Source of the DNA: Roseateles aquatilis | GTDB lineage: Bacteria > Pseudomonadota > Gammaproteobacteria > Burkholderiales > Burkholderiaceae_C | Length of the DNA: 64,000 nucleotides | Direction: 5' to 3' | NCBI RefSeq assembly: GCF_002205645.1 | Contig: NZ_NIOF01000009.1 | Coordinates: forward strand, 124,001 to 188,000 | In this document: positions 1 through 8,138 of the stretch, in pieces | How the letters are laid out: each line of letters starts with the position of its first letter | Position numbering within the stretch: the stretch's first letter is position 1 | Translations under genes and position numbers: made by a program | The notes under the pieces: generated by a model | What the model was told of the DNA's origin: nothing | Seen by the model: the letters and a program-made list of their open reading frames with translations, nothing else | Databases searched by the model: none

Positions 1-310
1 CGTGATCGCGGCGCTCGACGCGGGCGCGGACCGATTCGACGCCTCGCTCGGCGGGCTGGGAGGCTGTCCCTATGCGCCCGGCGCGACCGGCAATGTCTGC
101 ACCGAGGAGATCGTGCACGCGCTGCAGTGCATGGGCCTGGACACCGGCGTGGACCTGGCGCGGTTGATCGCCGCCGCGAAGCGCCTGCCCGGCCTGATCG
201 GCCATCCGGTGCCGAGCCAGATCGTCAGCGCCGGCCGTCGCCTCGACCTGCATCCGAGGCCGCGCGACTTCGACGCGATCCGCGATCGCGCGCTGGCCCG
301 GAACGCCTGA
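1..310 (+). CDS. mvaB: Hydroxymethylglutaryl-CoA lyase, C-terminal part (5' end outside window)
   Basis: About 103 C-terminal residues are present; the frame is open through the left edge, so the start is missing. The fragment contains the HMG-CoA lyase C-terminal signature GGCPYAPGATGN with its conserved Cys in the active-site loop, preceded by FDASLGGLG, which is typical of the DRE-TIM metallolyase fold. The family cleaves HMG-CoA to acetyl-CoA and acetoacetate in leucine catabolism. It ends normally after ALARNA; a hexanucleotide tandem repeat follows within 20 bp and the next gene encodes a Bug-type receptor. The other leucine/isovalerate degradation genes would be expected to the left, outside the window. 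Confidence 0.9.
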   Translation, partial: VIAALDAGADRFDASLGGLGGCPYAPGATGNVCTEEIVHALQCMGLDTGVDLARLIAAAKRLPGLIGHPVPSQIVSAGRRLDLHPRPRDFDAIRDRALARNA

Positions 311-326
311 TTCGCCGACCCCGATC

Positions 327-361
327 TCGACATCGACATCGACATCGACATCGACATCGAC
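327..361. repeat. Hexanucleotide tandem repeat (TCGACA)5.8
   Basis: Nearly six perfect copies of TCGACA lie between the HMG-CoA lyase stop and the next gene. The repeat is non-coding and perfect, so it should be prone to copy-number change. It lies about 95 bp upstream of the next start codon, so an effect on expression is possible but unproven. Confidence 0.8.
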
Positions 362-454
362 CCCCGGTTTCGTTCCCCGTTCCTGCTTTCCGCTTCCTGC
401 TTCCCCGACAGACACAACAACGCCGCCCCGAGCGGCTCATCCTGGAGACAAGCC

Positions 455-1453
455 ATGCATCAGACCCGCCGCCGACTTCTGGCGCGCACCGCGCAAGCCG
501 CCGCGACCGTTGCCGTCGCGGTCGTCGGCCTCGGCACGACGATCGCCGCCCACGCGCAGGCGTATCCGAACAAGCCCATCACGATGATCGTCGGGGCCGC
601 GCCCGGCGGCACGACCGACATCGCCGCGCGCCTGCTGGCCGAGCCGCTGGGCAAGGCGCTGGGGCAGACCGTGGTGGTGGACAACCGCTCCGGCGCCAGC
701 GGCGCGCTGGCCGCGGTGGCGGTCAAGCGGGCGGAGCCGGACGGCTACACGATCCTGATGCAGTACTCCGGCTATCACGTGATCACGCCGCACATCCAGA
801 AGGCGGCGTGGGACCTGAAGGACCTGCGCCCCGTGGCCAACGTGCTGACCGCGCCGCAGTTGATCGTGGTGCGCGAGGGCCTGCCGGTGAAGACGACCGC
901 CGAGCTGATCGCCTATGCCAAGAAGCATCCGGGCAAGCTGTCCTTCGCGTCCTCGGGCAACGGCTCGCTGCAGCACGTCACCGGCGTGATGCTGGAGCAG
1001 CAGGCCGGCATCGAGATGATCCACGTGCCCTACAAGGGCACCGGCCCGGCGCTGCAGGATCTGCTGGGCGGTCAGGTCGACCTGACCTTCGGCACGCCGC
1101 CGCCGTTCATGCCCTTCATCGCGTCGGGCAAGCTGCGCGCGGTCGCGGTGACCGGCAAGGAGCGCCTGCCGTCGCTGCCCAACGTGCCGACGGCCGCGCA
1201 GGCGGGGCTGCCGGATCTGGACGCGGGCTCGTGGTTCGCCGTCTTCGCGCCGGTGAAGACGCCGCAGGCGGTGGTGGATCGGCTGACGGCCGAGATCGCC
1301 AAGATCATGGCCACGCCGGAATTCAAGAAGAAAGCGTCGGAGCTCGGCGCCGTCGCCGACTACATGACCCCGCAGCAGCTCGAGGCCCACAGTGCCGCCG
1401 AGTTCCTGCGCTGGGGCAAGGTGATCACGGCGGCGAAGATCCAGGCGGACTGA
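455..1453 (+). CDS. Bug-family (TctC-like) periplasmic substrate-binding protein
   Basis: A 332-residue secreted receptor of the tripartite tricarboxylate transporter (TTT) family. The N-terminus has a Tat-like RRR-LL motif and a hydrophobic core, with probable cleavage near AHAQA; the mature protein begins with the typical YPNKPITMIVG. The family hallmarks PGGTTDIAAR, VVVDNRSGASG and HVPYKGTGPA are visible in the usual order. An SD-like GGAGA lies 6-11 nt before the ATG. No TctA/TctB permease adjoins it; the tctBA pair at 26.5-28.5 kb has no receptor of its own, so the two could work together (inference). Substrate is unknown; the family binds small carboxylates and nicotinate-like acids. 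Confidence 0.9.
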   Translation: MHQTRRRLLARTAQAAATVAVAVVGLGTTIAAHAQAYPNKPITMIVGAAPGGTTDIAARLLAEPLGKALGQTVVVDNRSGASGALAAVAVKRAEPDGYTILMQYSGYHVITPHIQKAAWDLKDLRPVANVLTAPQLIVVREGLPVKTTAELIAYAKKHPGKLSFASSGNGSLQHVTGVMLEQQAGIEMIHVPYKGTGPALQDLLGGQVDLTFGTPPPFMPFIASGKLRAVAVTGKERLPSLPNVPTAAQAGLPDLDAGSWFAVFAPVKTPQAVVDRLTAEIAKIMATPEFKKKASELGAVADYMTPQQLEAHSAAEFLRWGKVITAAKIQAD

Positions 1454-1472
1454 GCGCCTGCCTCCGATGGAC

Positions 1473-1510
1473 CATGACTGAAGCCATCCCCCCGAGGGGT
1501 GGGTCGGTCA
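1473..1510 (+). terminator. Possible imperfect hairpin terminator
   Basis: An imperfect inverted repeat (ATGAC ... CCCC / GGGG ... GTCAT) lies 20 bp after the Bug gene. There is no clear T-run, so the call is weak. Confidence 0.25.
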
Positions 1511-1604
1511 TGCGCCTCGGCACACCATAATTCGCGCCACGCCGCGCGACCCTTTTCCTCTTCCCTTCGAATCCGACGCGCGGCCCGTTCAGGGAGTGAA
1601 TCGC

Positions 1605-2537
1605 ATGCGTGTTGTCGCCGCCGCCGTGCTGGCATTGGGAGGCCTGGCCTCGATCACGATGAGCGGGGCGCTGGCCGCCACCGCGGCCGCCGCCACCTCG
1701 ACCGGCGCGTCCGCCACGACACCGGGCGAGCGTCCGCCGGTGATCGCGCTGATGGCCGCCGTCGGCGACCGCATCACGGTGGTGCGCCAGAAGCCCTCGG
1801 TGGGCACGCTGCTGGAGCCGTACACGCGCCGCACCTTGAAGGTGGCGGGCCAGGCGCTCAACGACGCCGCGCTGCGCGGCCTGGCGCTGGGCGTCTCGCA
1901 GGAATCGCCCGAGGCCGAGCAGGTGCTGCTGCGCTGGACGGCGAACGACGAGCTGATGCAGCGCCTGGAGGAGGCCCGCGGCAACGAGCGCGACACGATG
2001 CTGCTGGACGCGATCATCGAGCACCTGCGCCCGGTCGCGGATCGCCAGCGCTGGGACCGCATCGAGATCATCGTGCCCAAGTACCGCCGCTACGAGGCCA
2101 ATGGCATGGGCACCAAGCTGCAGGGCATCGGCATCTACACGCAGCCGCTGGCGCGCAACATCGACCTGATCGACGACAGCATGGGTCCCGGGGACGACAA
2201 CGGCACGCAACGCGTCGTCAATCCGACCACAGGCGAGGTGGTGCGCAAGAGCACCTTCGTGGCGCCGTTCATCTTCTTCGAGCGCGTGACGCTGGACGCG
2301 CGCACGCTCCATGTGCTGGCGCGCAAGCAGCAGTTCGACGCGACCAAGTACAACGATCCGATGTCCGACGAGCGCGACGTCTCGCAACACCTGACCCCGG
2401 CGCAGATGGCCGAGAAACTGAACTATCTGGTCGAGCGCTCCGCCTACCAGGCCATCCGCGGCAAGGGCGGCACGGTCGATGTCACGACGCCAGTGCCGGT
2501 CCAGGCGATGCCGGCCGCCAGCGGTACCGCGCGATGA
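1605..2537 (+). CDS. Secreted protein of unknown function, paralogue of the next gene
   Basis: A 310-residue protein with an N-terminal signal peptide (MRVVAAAVLALGG, cleavage near ALAAT) and an Ala/Thr-rich stretch before the globular part. A GTG at 1596 directly abuts the AGGGAG ribosome site, while the ATG at 1605 lies 9 nt after it, so I take 1605. Recognisable blocks are VIALMAAVGDRITVV, a central RWDRIEIIVPKY segment and FFERVTLDARTL near the end. The same blocks occur in the downstream gene, so the two are tandem duplicates. I do not recognise a named domain. It overlaps the next start codon (ATGA), so the pair is translationally coupled. Confidence 0.75.
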   Translation: MRVVAAAVLALGGLASITMSGALAATAAAATSTGASATTPGERPPVIALMAAVGDRITVVRQKPSVGTLLEPYTRRTLKVAGQALNDAALRGLALGVSQESPEAEQVLLRWTANDELMQRLEEARGNERDTMLLDAIIEHLRPVADRQRWDRIEIIVPKYRRYEANGMGTKLQGIGIYTQPLARNIDLIDDSMGPGDDNGTQRVVNPTTGEVVRKSTFVAPFIFFERVTLDARTLHVLARKQQFDATKYNDPMSDERDVSQHLTPAQMAEKLNYLVERSAYQAIRGKGGTVDVTTPVPVQAMPAASGTAR

Positions 2538-3562
2538 GGACAGGCATTGCCGCCGCGCTCGTGCTGGCGGGACTGATGTCGATGGGCGCCGCGGCCGCGG
2601 CCGCGGCCGCGACCGATACCGGGAAGATCGCATCGGCGCCGGCCGTCACGGCGATGGCTGCCGCATCGGCTGCCACATCGGCTGCCACTTCACCTGCCAT
2701 ATCGCCTGCCTCCTTGGTCGCCCCCTCCACCGCCGCGTCCAGCGCGGCGGCGGTCGCGGCCGCCGCCGGGACGCCGAGGGTCATCGCGTTGATGGCCGCC
2801 GTCGGCGACCGCTTCACCTTCGTGAGCCAGCGGCGGACCGTCGGCAGCAACATCGATCCCCACCGGCGGACCCTCGTCGCCGTGCCGGACGACGCGTTGA
2901 ACGTCGCCGTGCTGCGCGGCCTGGATCGCGGCATCGAGCAGGAAGAACCGCTGGCGGAACGCGTGCTGCTGCGGTGGTCGCCGTCGAAGGCGCTGGCCGA
3001 CGCGCTGGAGCAGGTCAAGGGCCGCGAGCGCGACGAGGAACTGCTGGGCGCGGTGATCGAGGTGCTGCGCGCCTCGCCGGACCGCGCGCGCTGGGACCGC
3101 GTCGAGGTGATCCTGCCGCGCTACAGCCCGTTCGAGCGTCCCGGCATGGTCGGCAAGCTGCAGGGCATCGGCCTGTACGTGCAGGGCCTGGCGCGCGGCA
3201 GCGACGCGCTCGACGAGATGAGCGGCGATTGGGCCGGCGCTCCGGAGGGCACCAGCGGCGAGAAGGTCGTCAACCCGCATGACGGCACGGTCGTCCGGGC
3301 GACCACCTACATCGCCCCGTACATGTACTTCGAGCGCGTCACGCTCGATGCGAAGACGCTGGCCGTCACCGCGCGCAAGACGCAGTTCGACGCGACCCGG
3401 TACAACGGCCAGGGCGTGGAGATCGGCAACGAGCTGCTGGAAGAGAAGCTGCTGGCGTTGGCGGAACGCTCCGCCTTCCAGTCGGTGCGCGGCAAGGCCA
3501 GCGTCGAGGTCAGCACCCCGGTGCCGGTGGCGCCTCAGCCGGCCAGCGCGCCGGCGCGATGA
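2534..3562 (+). CDS. Secreted protein of unknown function, second copy of the paralogous pair
   Basis: 342 residues, starting at the ATG that overlaps the previous stop. It has a signal peptide (MRTGIAAALVLAGLMSMG) followed by an unusually long Ala/Ser/Thr/Pro-rich stretch to about residue 78. From VIALMAAVGDRFTFV onward it is collinear with the upstream paralogue, sharing VLLRWSPS, RARWDRVEVILPRY, GKLQGIGLYVQ and YFERVTLDAKTL. Both end in a Pro/Ala-rich tail. Secretion is evident; function is unknown. It is followed by a 108-bp convergent gap before urtE. Confidence 0.75.
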   Translation: MRTGIAAALVLAGLMSMGAAAAAAAATDTGKIASAPAVTAMAAASAATSAATSPAISPASLVAPSTAASSAAAVAAAAGTPRVIALMAAVGDRFTFVSQRRTVGSNIDPHRRTLVAVPDDALNVAVLRGLDRGIEQEEPLAERVLLRWSPSKALADALEQVKGRERDEELLGAVIEVLRASPDRARWDRVEVILPRYSPFERPGMVGKLQGIGLYVQGLARGSDALDEMSGDWAGAPEGTSGEKVVNPHDGTVVRATTYIAPYMYFERVTLDAKTLAVTARKTQFDATRYNGQGVEIGNELLEEKLLALAERSAFQSVRGKASVEVSTPVPVAPQPASAPAR

Positions 3563-3670
3563 GGGCATGACGGGGGGGCGCGCCCGGCATGGCCCGACCC
3601 GACCTGATCCGCCGGGCCCGTGCATGGCATGGCCGCCACGTCATGCGGCGGCGATGTCTGACGCGTGCCG

Positions 3671-4426
3671 TCAGATCGCGACCAGGCCGCGGATCGCCGG
3701 CGTCCGCATGTCGGCGTTGTCGCCGCGCGCGATGACGCTGCCGCGCTCCAGCACCATGAATTCGTCGGCCAGTTCCGCGGCGAAGTCGTAGTACTGCTCG
3801 CACAGCAGGATCGCGACCGGGTGGCCGGCGATGCCCTCGTCGGCCAGGCGGCGGATGACGCGGCCGATGTCCTTGATGATGCTGGGCTGGATGCCTTCGG
3901 TGGGTTCGTCCAGGATCAGCAGACGCGGCGCCGCCGCCAGCGCCCGCGCGATCGCGAGCTGCTGCTGCTGGCCGCCCGACAGGTCGCCGCCGCGTCGGCG
4001 CAGCATCTGCTTCAGCACCGGGAAGAGCGTGTACAGGTGCTCCGGCACGGGCGTGCCGCCGGGCTTGCTGGCGAGGCCCATGCGCAGGTTGTCCTCGACG
4101 CTCAGCCGCGCGAAGATCTCCCGCCCCTGCGGCACGTAGCCGATGCCGGCGCGGGCGCGCTGGTAGGGTGTGGCGCGGGTGATGTCCCTGCCGTCCAGAT
4201 GCACGCTGCCGCCGCGCACCGGCACCAGCCCCATCAGGCTCTTCAGCAGGCTGGTCTTGCCGACGCCGTTGCGGCCCAGCAGCACGGTGACGCGGCCCGG
4301 CGTGGCGGTGACCGACACGTCGCGCAGGATGTGCGAGCCGCCGTAGTACTGGTGCAGGCCGCGCGCGTCGAGCAGCGGCGCGAGCGCGGGGACCGTCGAG
4401 GTCCGGTCTTGCAGTTCAACGTCCAA
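3671..4426 (-). CDS. urtE: Urea ABC transporter ATP-binding subunit UrtE
   Basis: A 251-residue ABC ATPase of the LivF/UrtE type. The start is read as TTG at 4426, preceded by an SD-like AGGTG and overlapping the end of urtD by 11 nt; no ATG or GTG lies before the conserved LHQYYGGSHILRDV. Walker A GRNGVGKT is at residues 51-58, signature LSGGQ at 149-153 and Walker B LLILDEP at 169-175. The EPTEGIQPSIIKDIG segment and the late LLCEQYYDFA are typical of UrtE and separate it from LivF. It energises urea uptake with UrtD through the UrtB/UrtC membrane pair. It is the last gene of urtABCDE. Confidence 0.93.
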   Translation of the reverse strand: MDVELQDRTSTVPALAPLLDARGLHQYYGGSHILRDVSVTATPGRVTVLLGRNGVGKTSLLKSLMGLVPVRGGSVHLDGRDITRATPYQRARAGIGYVPQGREIFARLSVEDNLRMGLASKPGGTPVPEHLYTLFPVLKQMLRRRGGDLSGGQQQQLAIARALAAAPRLLILDEPTEGIQPSIIKDIGRVIRRLADEGIAGHPVAILLCEQYYDFAAELADEFMVLERGSVIARGDNADMRTPAIRGLVAI

Positions 4427-5252
4427 GGTACACCTCGATCACGCGTTCGTCCGCCTGCACCTGCGCCAGCGTGCCCTCGGCCAGCACCGCGCCTTCCGCC
4501 AGCACGGTCACCTTCTCGGCGATGCGGTCGACGAAGCCCATGTCGTGCTCGACGACGACGATGCTGTGCCTGCCCTTGAGCGTCAGGATCAGTTCCGCCG
4601 TGCGCTCGGTCTCCTGATCGGTCATGCCGGCCACGGGCTCGTCCAGCAGCAGCAGCTTCGGGTCCTGCACCAGCAGCATGCCGATCTCCAGCCATTGCTT
4701 CTGCCCGTGGCTCAGCAGCCCCGCGCTGCGCGTCATCCGGTCCTGCAGGCGGATCAGCGTCAGCACCTCGGCCAGCCGGTCACGCTGCGCGCCGCTCAGG
4801 CGGCCCCACAGCGACGCCCGCAGCGCGCGCGAGCCCTGCAGCGCCAGCTCCAGGTTCTCATGGACGCTGAGCGCCTCGAAGACCGTCGGCCGCTGGAACT
4901 TGCGACCGATGCCGAGCTGGGCGATCTCCGCCTCGCCATGCCGCAGCAGGTCGATGGTGCCGCCGAAGAAGACGGTGCCGCGCTGGGGCCGGGTCTTGCC
5001 CGTGATGATGTCCATCATCGTGGTCTTGCCGGCGCCGTTCGGGCCAATGATGCAGCGCAGCTCGCCGGGCGCGATGTCGATGGACAGGCCGTTGATGGCG
5101 CGGAAGCCGTCGAAGCTGACGTGCACGTCCTCCAGGTACAGGATGCGGCCGTGCGTCAGGTCCAGCTGGCCCGGACGCACGACGCGGCCGTAGCCGGGGC
5201 CGCTGGCGGAGCGCAGGCGCTCGCCGCCTTGTTCGAGCAGGTCGGGGCTCAT
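4416..5252 (-). CDS. urtD: Urea ABC transporter ATP-binding subunit UrtD
   Basis: A 278-residue ABC ATPase. Walker A GPNGAGKT is at residues 70-77, the variant signature LSHGQ at 180-184 (characteristic of UrtD, where G replaces the usual second Gly-rich form) and Walker B LLLLDEP at 200-206. About 30 residues precede the first beta strand, as is usual in UrtD. Its ATG overlaps the urtC stop as ATGA and its 3' end overlaps urtE by 11 nt, so the three genes are translationally coupled. It pairs with UrtE to drive urea import. Confidence 0.94.
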   Translation of the reverse strand: MSPDLLEQGGERLRSASGPGYGRVVRPGQLDLTHGRILYLEDVHVSFDGFRAINGLSIDIAPGELRCIIGPNGAGKTTMMDIITGKTRPQRGTVFFGGTIDLLRHGEAEIAQLGIGRKFQRPTVFEALSVHENLELALQGSRALRASLWGRLSGAQRDRLAEVLTLIRLQDRMTRSAGLLSHGQKQWLEIGMLLVQDPKLLLLDEPVAGMTDQETERTAELILTLKGRHSIVVVEHDMGFVDRIAEKVTVLAEGAVLAEGTLAQVQADERVIEVYLGR

Positions 5253-6538
5253 GCCTTGGCCTCGCCGTCACCACCGGGGTTGCCGGCCTTCGCGCCGAAC
5301 TTGCGCTTGAGCAGGCCCGCGATGCCGTCCGGCATGAACAGCGTGACCGCGACGAACAGCGCGCCCAGCAGGTACAGCCAGTACTCCGGCGCCACCTGCG
5401 TTAGCCAGCTCTTCGCGCCGTTGACCGCGAAGGCGCCGACGATCGGGCCCGCCAGGGTGCCGCGTCCGCCCACGGCGGTCCACACGGCGATCTCGATGGA
5501 GTTGGCCACGCTCATTTCGCCGGGATTGATGATGCCGACCTGCGGCACGTACAAGGCGCCGGCCAGGCCGCAGATCAGCGCCGACAGCACCCAGGCCGTC
5601 AGCTTGTAAGGCAGCGGCGAGTAGCCGCAGAACATCAGCCGCGACTCCGCGTCGCGGACCGCGCTCAGCACGCGGCCGAACTTGGCGCGCGTCAGCCAGC
5701 GCAACCCGAGGTAGCAGCTCACCAGCGCCAGCGCGCTCAGCACGAACAGCACCATGCGCATGCCCGGCGTGGTGATGGAGACGCCCAGGATGCGCTTGAA
5801 GTCGGTGAAGCCGTTGTTGCCGCCGAAGCCGGTCTCGTTGCGGAAGAACAGCAGCATCGCGGCGTAGGTCATCGCCTGCGTGATGATCGAGAAGTACACG
5901 CCCTTGATGCGCGATCGGAAGGCGAAGAAGCCGAAGACGAAGGCGATGCCGCCGGGCACCAGCAGCACCAGCAGCAGCGTCGCGGCGAAGCTGTCGCTGA
6001 GCGCCCAGTGCCAGGGCAGCTCCTTCCAGTCGAGGAAGACCATGAAGTCGGGCAAGGCGCTGCGGTACTGGCCGTCGCCGCCGATCTGGCGCATCAGGTA
6101 CATGCCCATCGCGTAGCCGCCCAGCGCGAAGTACAGGCCGTGGCCCAGCGACAGGATGCCCGCGAAGCCCCAGATCAGGTCCATCGCCAGCGCGCACATC
6201 GCGTAGCAGCAGAACTTGCCCAGCAGGCCGACCCAGTACCCGTCCAGGTGCAGCGGATGCGAGGGCGGCACCAGCAGGTTGAGCGCCGGCACGACGATGC
6301 AGGCCGCCAGCAACGCCGCCAGGATCGCCAGCCAGCCGGCGCGGCCCAGCAGGGCGGGGCGTCCCGGCAGCGCCAGCGCCAATGGCGCGGGCGCCGCGGA
6401 CGGTGATGGGGGGGGAGGGGCCGGTGACGGCGATGACGGCGATGACGGTGACATGGACGCCGACACGGGATGCGGGCTGGCGGGCGAGGGGACGGTCATG
6501 GCGGGCGCGCCCGGGGCGACGTCGTTGGCGGAGTGCAT
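5249..6538 (-). CDS. urtC: Urea ABC transporter permease UrtC
   Basis: A 429-residue polytopic permease of the LivM/UrtC type. It contains DLIWGFAGILSLGHGLYFALGGYAMGMYLMR and a late GGRGTLAGPIVGAF loop, both family hallmarks. The first 50 or so residues are an unusual Ser/Pro/Ala-rich, low-complexity extension encoded by short repeats; an internal ATG at codon 14 also lies before it, so the true start could be either. Membrane segments begin near residue 65. It forms the channel with UrtB. The stop overlaps the urtD start. Confidence 0.92.
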   Translation of the reverse strand: MHSANDVAPGAPAMTVPSPASPHPVSASMSPSSPSSPSPAPPPPSPSAAPAPLALALPGRPALLGRAGWLAILAALLAACIVVPALNLLVPPSHPLHLDGYWVGLLGKFCCYAMCALAMDLIWGFAGILSLGHGLYFALGGYAMGMYLMRQIGGDGQYRSALPDFMVFLDWKELPWHWALSDSFAATLLLVLLVPGGIAFVFGFFAFRSRIKGVYFSIITQAMTYAAMLLFFRNETGFGGNNGFTDFKRILGVSITTPGMRMVLFVLSALALVSCYLGLRWLTRAKFGRVLSAVRDAESRLMFCGYSPLPYKLTAWVLSALICGLAGALYVPQVGIINPGEMSVANSIEIAVWTAVGGRGTLAGPIVGAFAVNGAKSWLTQVAPEYWLYLLGALFVAVTLFMPDGIAGLLKRKFGAKAGNPGGDGEAKA

Positions 6539-6539
6539 G

Positions 6540-8138
6540 TCAGGACTCCTGGGCGCGGCCCTTGACCGCGAAGAGGCCTTGGGGACGTTTCTGGATGAAG
6601 ACGATGATGAAGAGCAGCACGGCGATCTTCGCGAGCACCGCGCCCACGACGCCTTCCAGCGCCTTGTTGGCCAGCCCCAGGCCCAGCGCCGCCAGCACCG
6701 TGCCGGCGAGCTGGCCCACGCCGCCCAGCACCACGACCATGAAGGCGTCGACGATGTAGCTCTGGCCCAGGTCGGGCCCGACGTTGCCGACCTGGCTCAG
6801 CGCGCAGCCGGCCAGGCCCGCCAGGCCGGAGCCGAGCGCGAAGGCGTAGGTGTCGACGCGGGCGGTGGGCACGCCCATGCAGGACGCGATCGGACGGTTC
6901 TGCGTGACGGCGCGCACGAACAGGCCCAGCCGCGTGCGGGCGATGAGCAGCGCCATGCCGCCCAGCACCGCCAGCGAGAACACGATGATGACCAGCCGGT
7001 TCGTGGGCAGCGCCAGGCCGGGCAGCAACGCCAGCGATCCGCCCATCCAGGCGGGACTTTCGACCGCCACGTTCTGCGCGCCGAAGAGGGAGCGCACCGC
7101 CTGCATCAGCACCAGGCTCAGGCCCCAGGTGGCGAGCAGCGTTTCCAGCGGGCGCCCGTACAGCCACCGGATCACGGTGCGCTCCAGCGCGGCCCCCACC
7201 AGCGCCGAGGCCAGGAACGACGCCGGCATGGCCACCACCAGGTAGGCGTCGAAGCCGCCCGGCAGCCATTGGCGGAAGGCGACCTGCACCAGGTAAGTCG
7301 CGTAGGCGCCGATCATCATCAACTCGCCGTGCGCCATGTTGATGACGCCCATCAGGCCGTAGGTGATCGCCAGGCCCAGCGCCACCAGCAGCAGGATGCT
7401 CGCCAGGCTGATGCCGGTGAACAGCGCGCCCAGGCGCTCGCCCCAGGCCAGTGTGTCCTCGACCTCGCGCAAGGAGCGCTGCAGCGCGCGCTTCACGTCG
7501 GCGTCCTGCTCGTCGGCCAGGCGTTGGTTGAGCAGCAGGCGTGTTTCGGGGCTGCGCGACTCGCCCAGCAGCCTGGCGGCCGCGAGGCGTTTCGTCGTGT
7601 CGGGGCTGGCGGCCAGCGCGGCGGCGCGGGCCAGCTTCAAGGCGTCGAGGACGACGGCATCCTTCTCCCTGGCGATCGCCGATTCCAGCAAGGCGACGCG
7701 GGCGTCGTCGCCGCCTGCGTCCAGCAAGGCCTTCGCGGCGGCCAGGCGTTCCTTCCTGTCGTCGCTGGAGAGCTTCAAGCTCGCGAGCGCGCCGTCGAGC
7801 TCGCCGCGCAGTCGGTTGTTGAGCATCACGTCCGACAGCGCCGACGCCGCCTCCGGCGCCAGCGTGACCGGCGCGCCGGTGGCCGCGTCGACGAGGCCGG
7901 CGTCGGTGGCGATCAGCACGCGCCGGTCGGCGCCGAGCTTGAGACGTTCGTCCGCCAGCGCCTGCAGCAGCGGCGCGGTGCGCGCGTCGGGGGACGCGAC
8001 GAGCCGGCCGAGCGCGGCGATCCGCTCGTCGGTGTCGCCCTGCGCCACGGCCAGCGCTTGCGGCTGCGTCAAGGCCCGGACCGCCGGCGCGAGGCCGAGC
8101 AGCGCCGCGAGCGCCAGGACCGCGGGCAGGGCGCGCAT
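6540..8138 (-). CDS. urtB: Urea ABC transporter permease UrtB
   Basis: 532 residues. The first 230 form a signal-peptide-led, helical extracytoplasmic region (ALTQPQALAVAQGDTDERIAALG onward) that is typical of UrtB and absent from LivH. The LivH-like permease domain follows, with GLAITYGLMGVINMAHGELMMIGAY and a late VDAFMVVVLGGVGQLAGT. The ATG at 8138 overlaps the urtA stop by one base (TGATG). The frame stays open far upstream through urtA but that part is out of frame with urtA and is not coding. It is the second membrane subunit of the urea importer. Confidence 0.94.
   Translation of the reverse strand: MRALPAVLALAALLGLAPAVRALTQPQALAVAQGDTDERIAALGRLVASPDARTAPLLQALADERLKLGADRRVLIATDAGLVDAATGAPVTLAPEAASALSDVMLNNRLRGELDGALASLKLSSDDRKERLAAAKALLDAGGDDARVALLESAIAREKDAVVLDALKLARAAALAASPDTTKRLAAARLLGESRSPETRLLLNQRLADEQDADVKRALQRSLREVEDTLAWGERLGALFTGISLASILLLVALGLAITYGLMGVINMAHGELMMIGAYATYLVQVAFRQWLPGGFDAYLVVAMPASFLASALVGAALERTVIRWLYGRPLETLLATWGLSLVLMQAVRSLFGAQNVAVESPAWMGGSLALLPGLALPTNRLVIIVFSLAVLGGMALLIARTRLGLFVRAVTQNRPIASCMGVPTARVDTYAFALGSGLAGLAGCALSQVGNVGPDLGQSYIVDAFMVVVLGGVGQLAGTVLAALGLGLANKALEGVVGAVLAKIAVLLFIIVFIQKRPQGLFAVKGRAQES

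Noticed and set aside
327..361. CRISPR-like short repeats (also at 24661-24721 and 56545-56568)
   Set aside because: Units of 6-8 bp without spacers; these are simple tandem repeats. No CRISPR array or cas gene is present.
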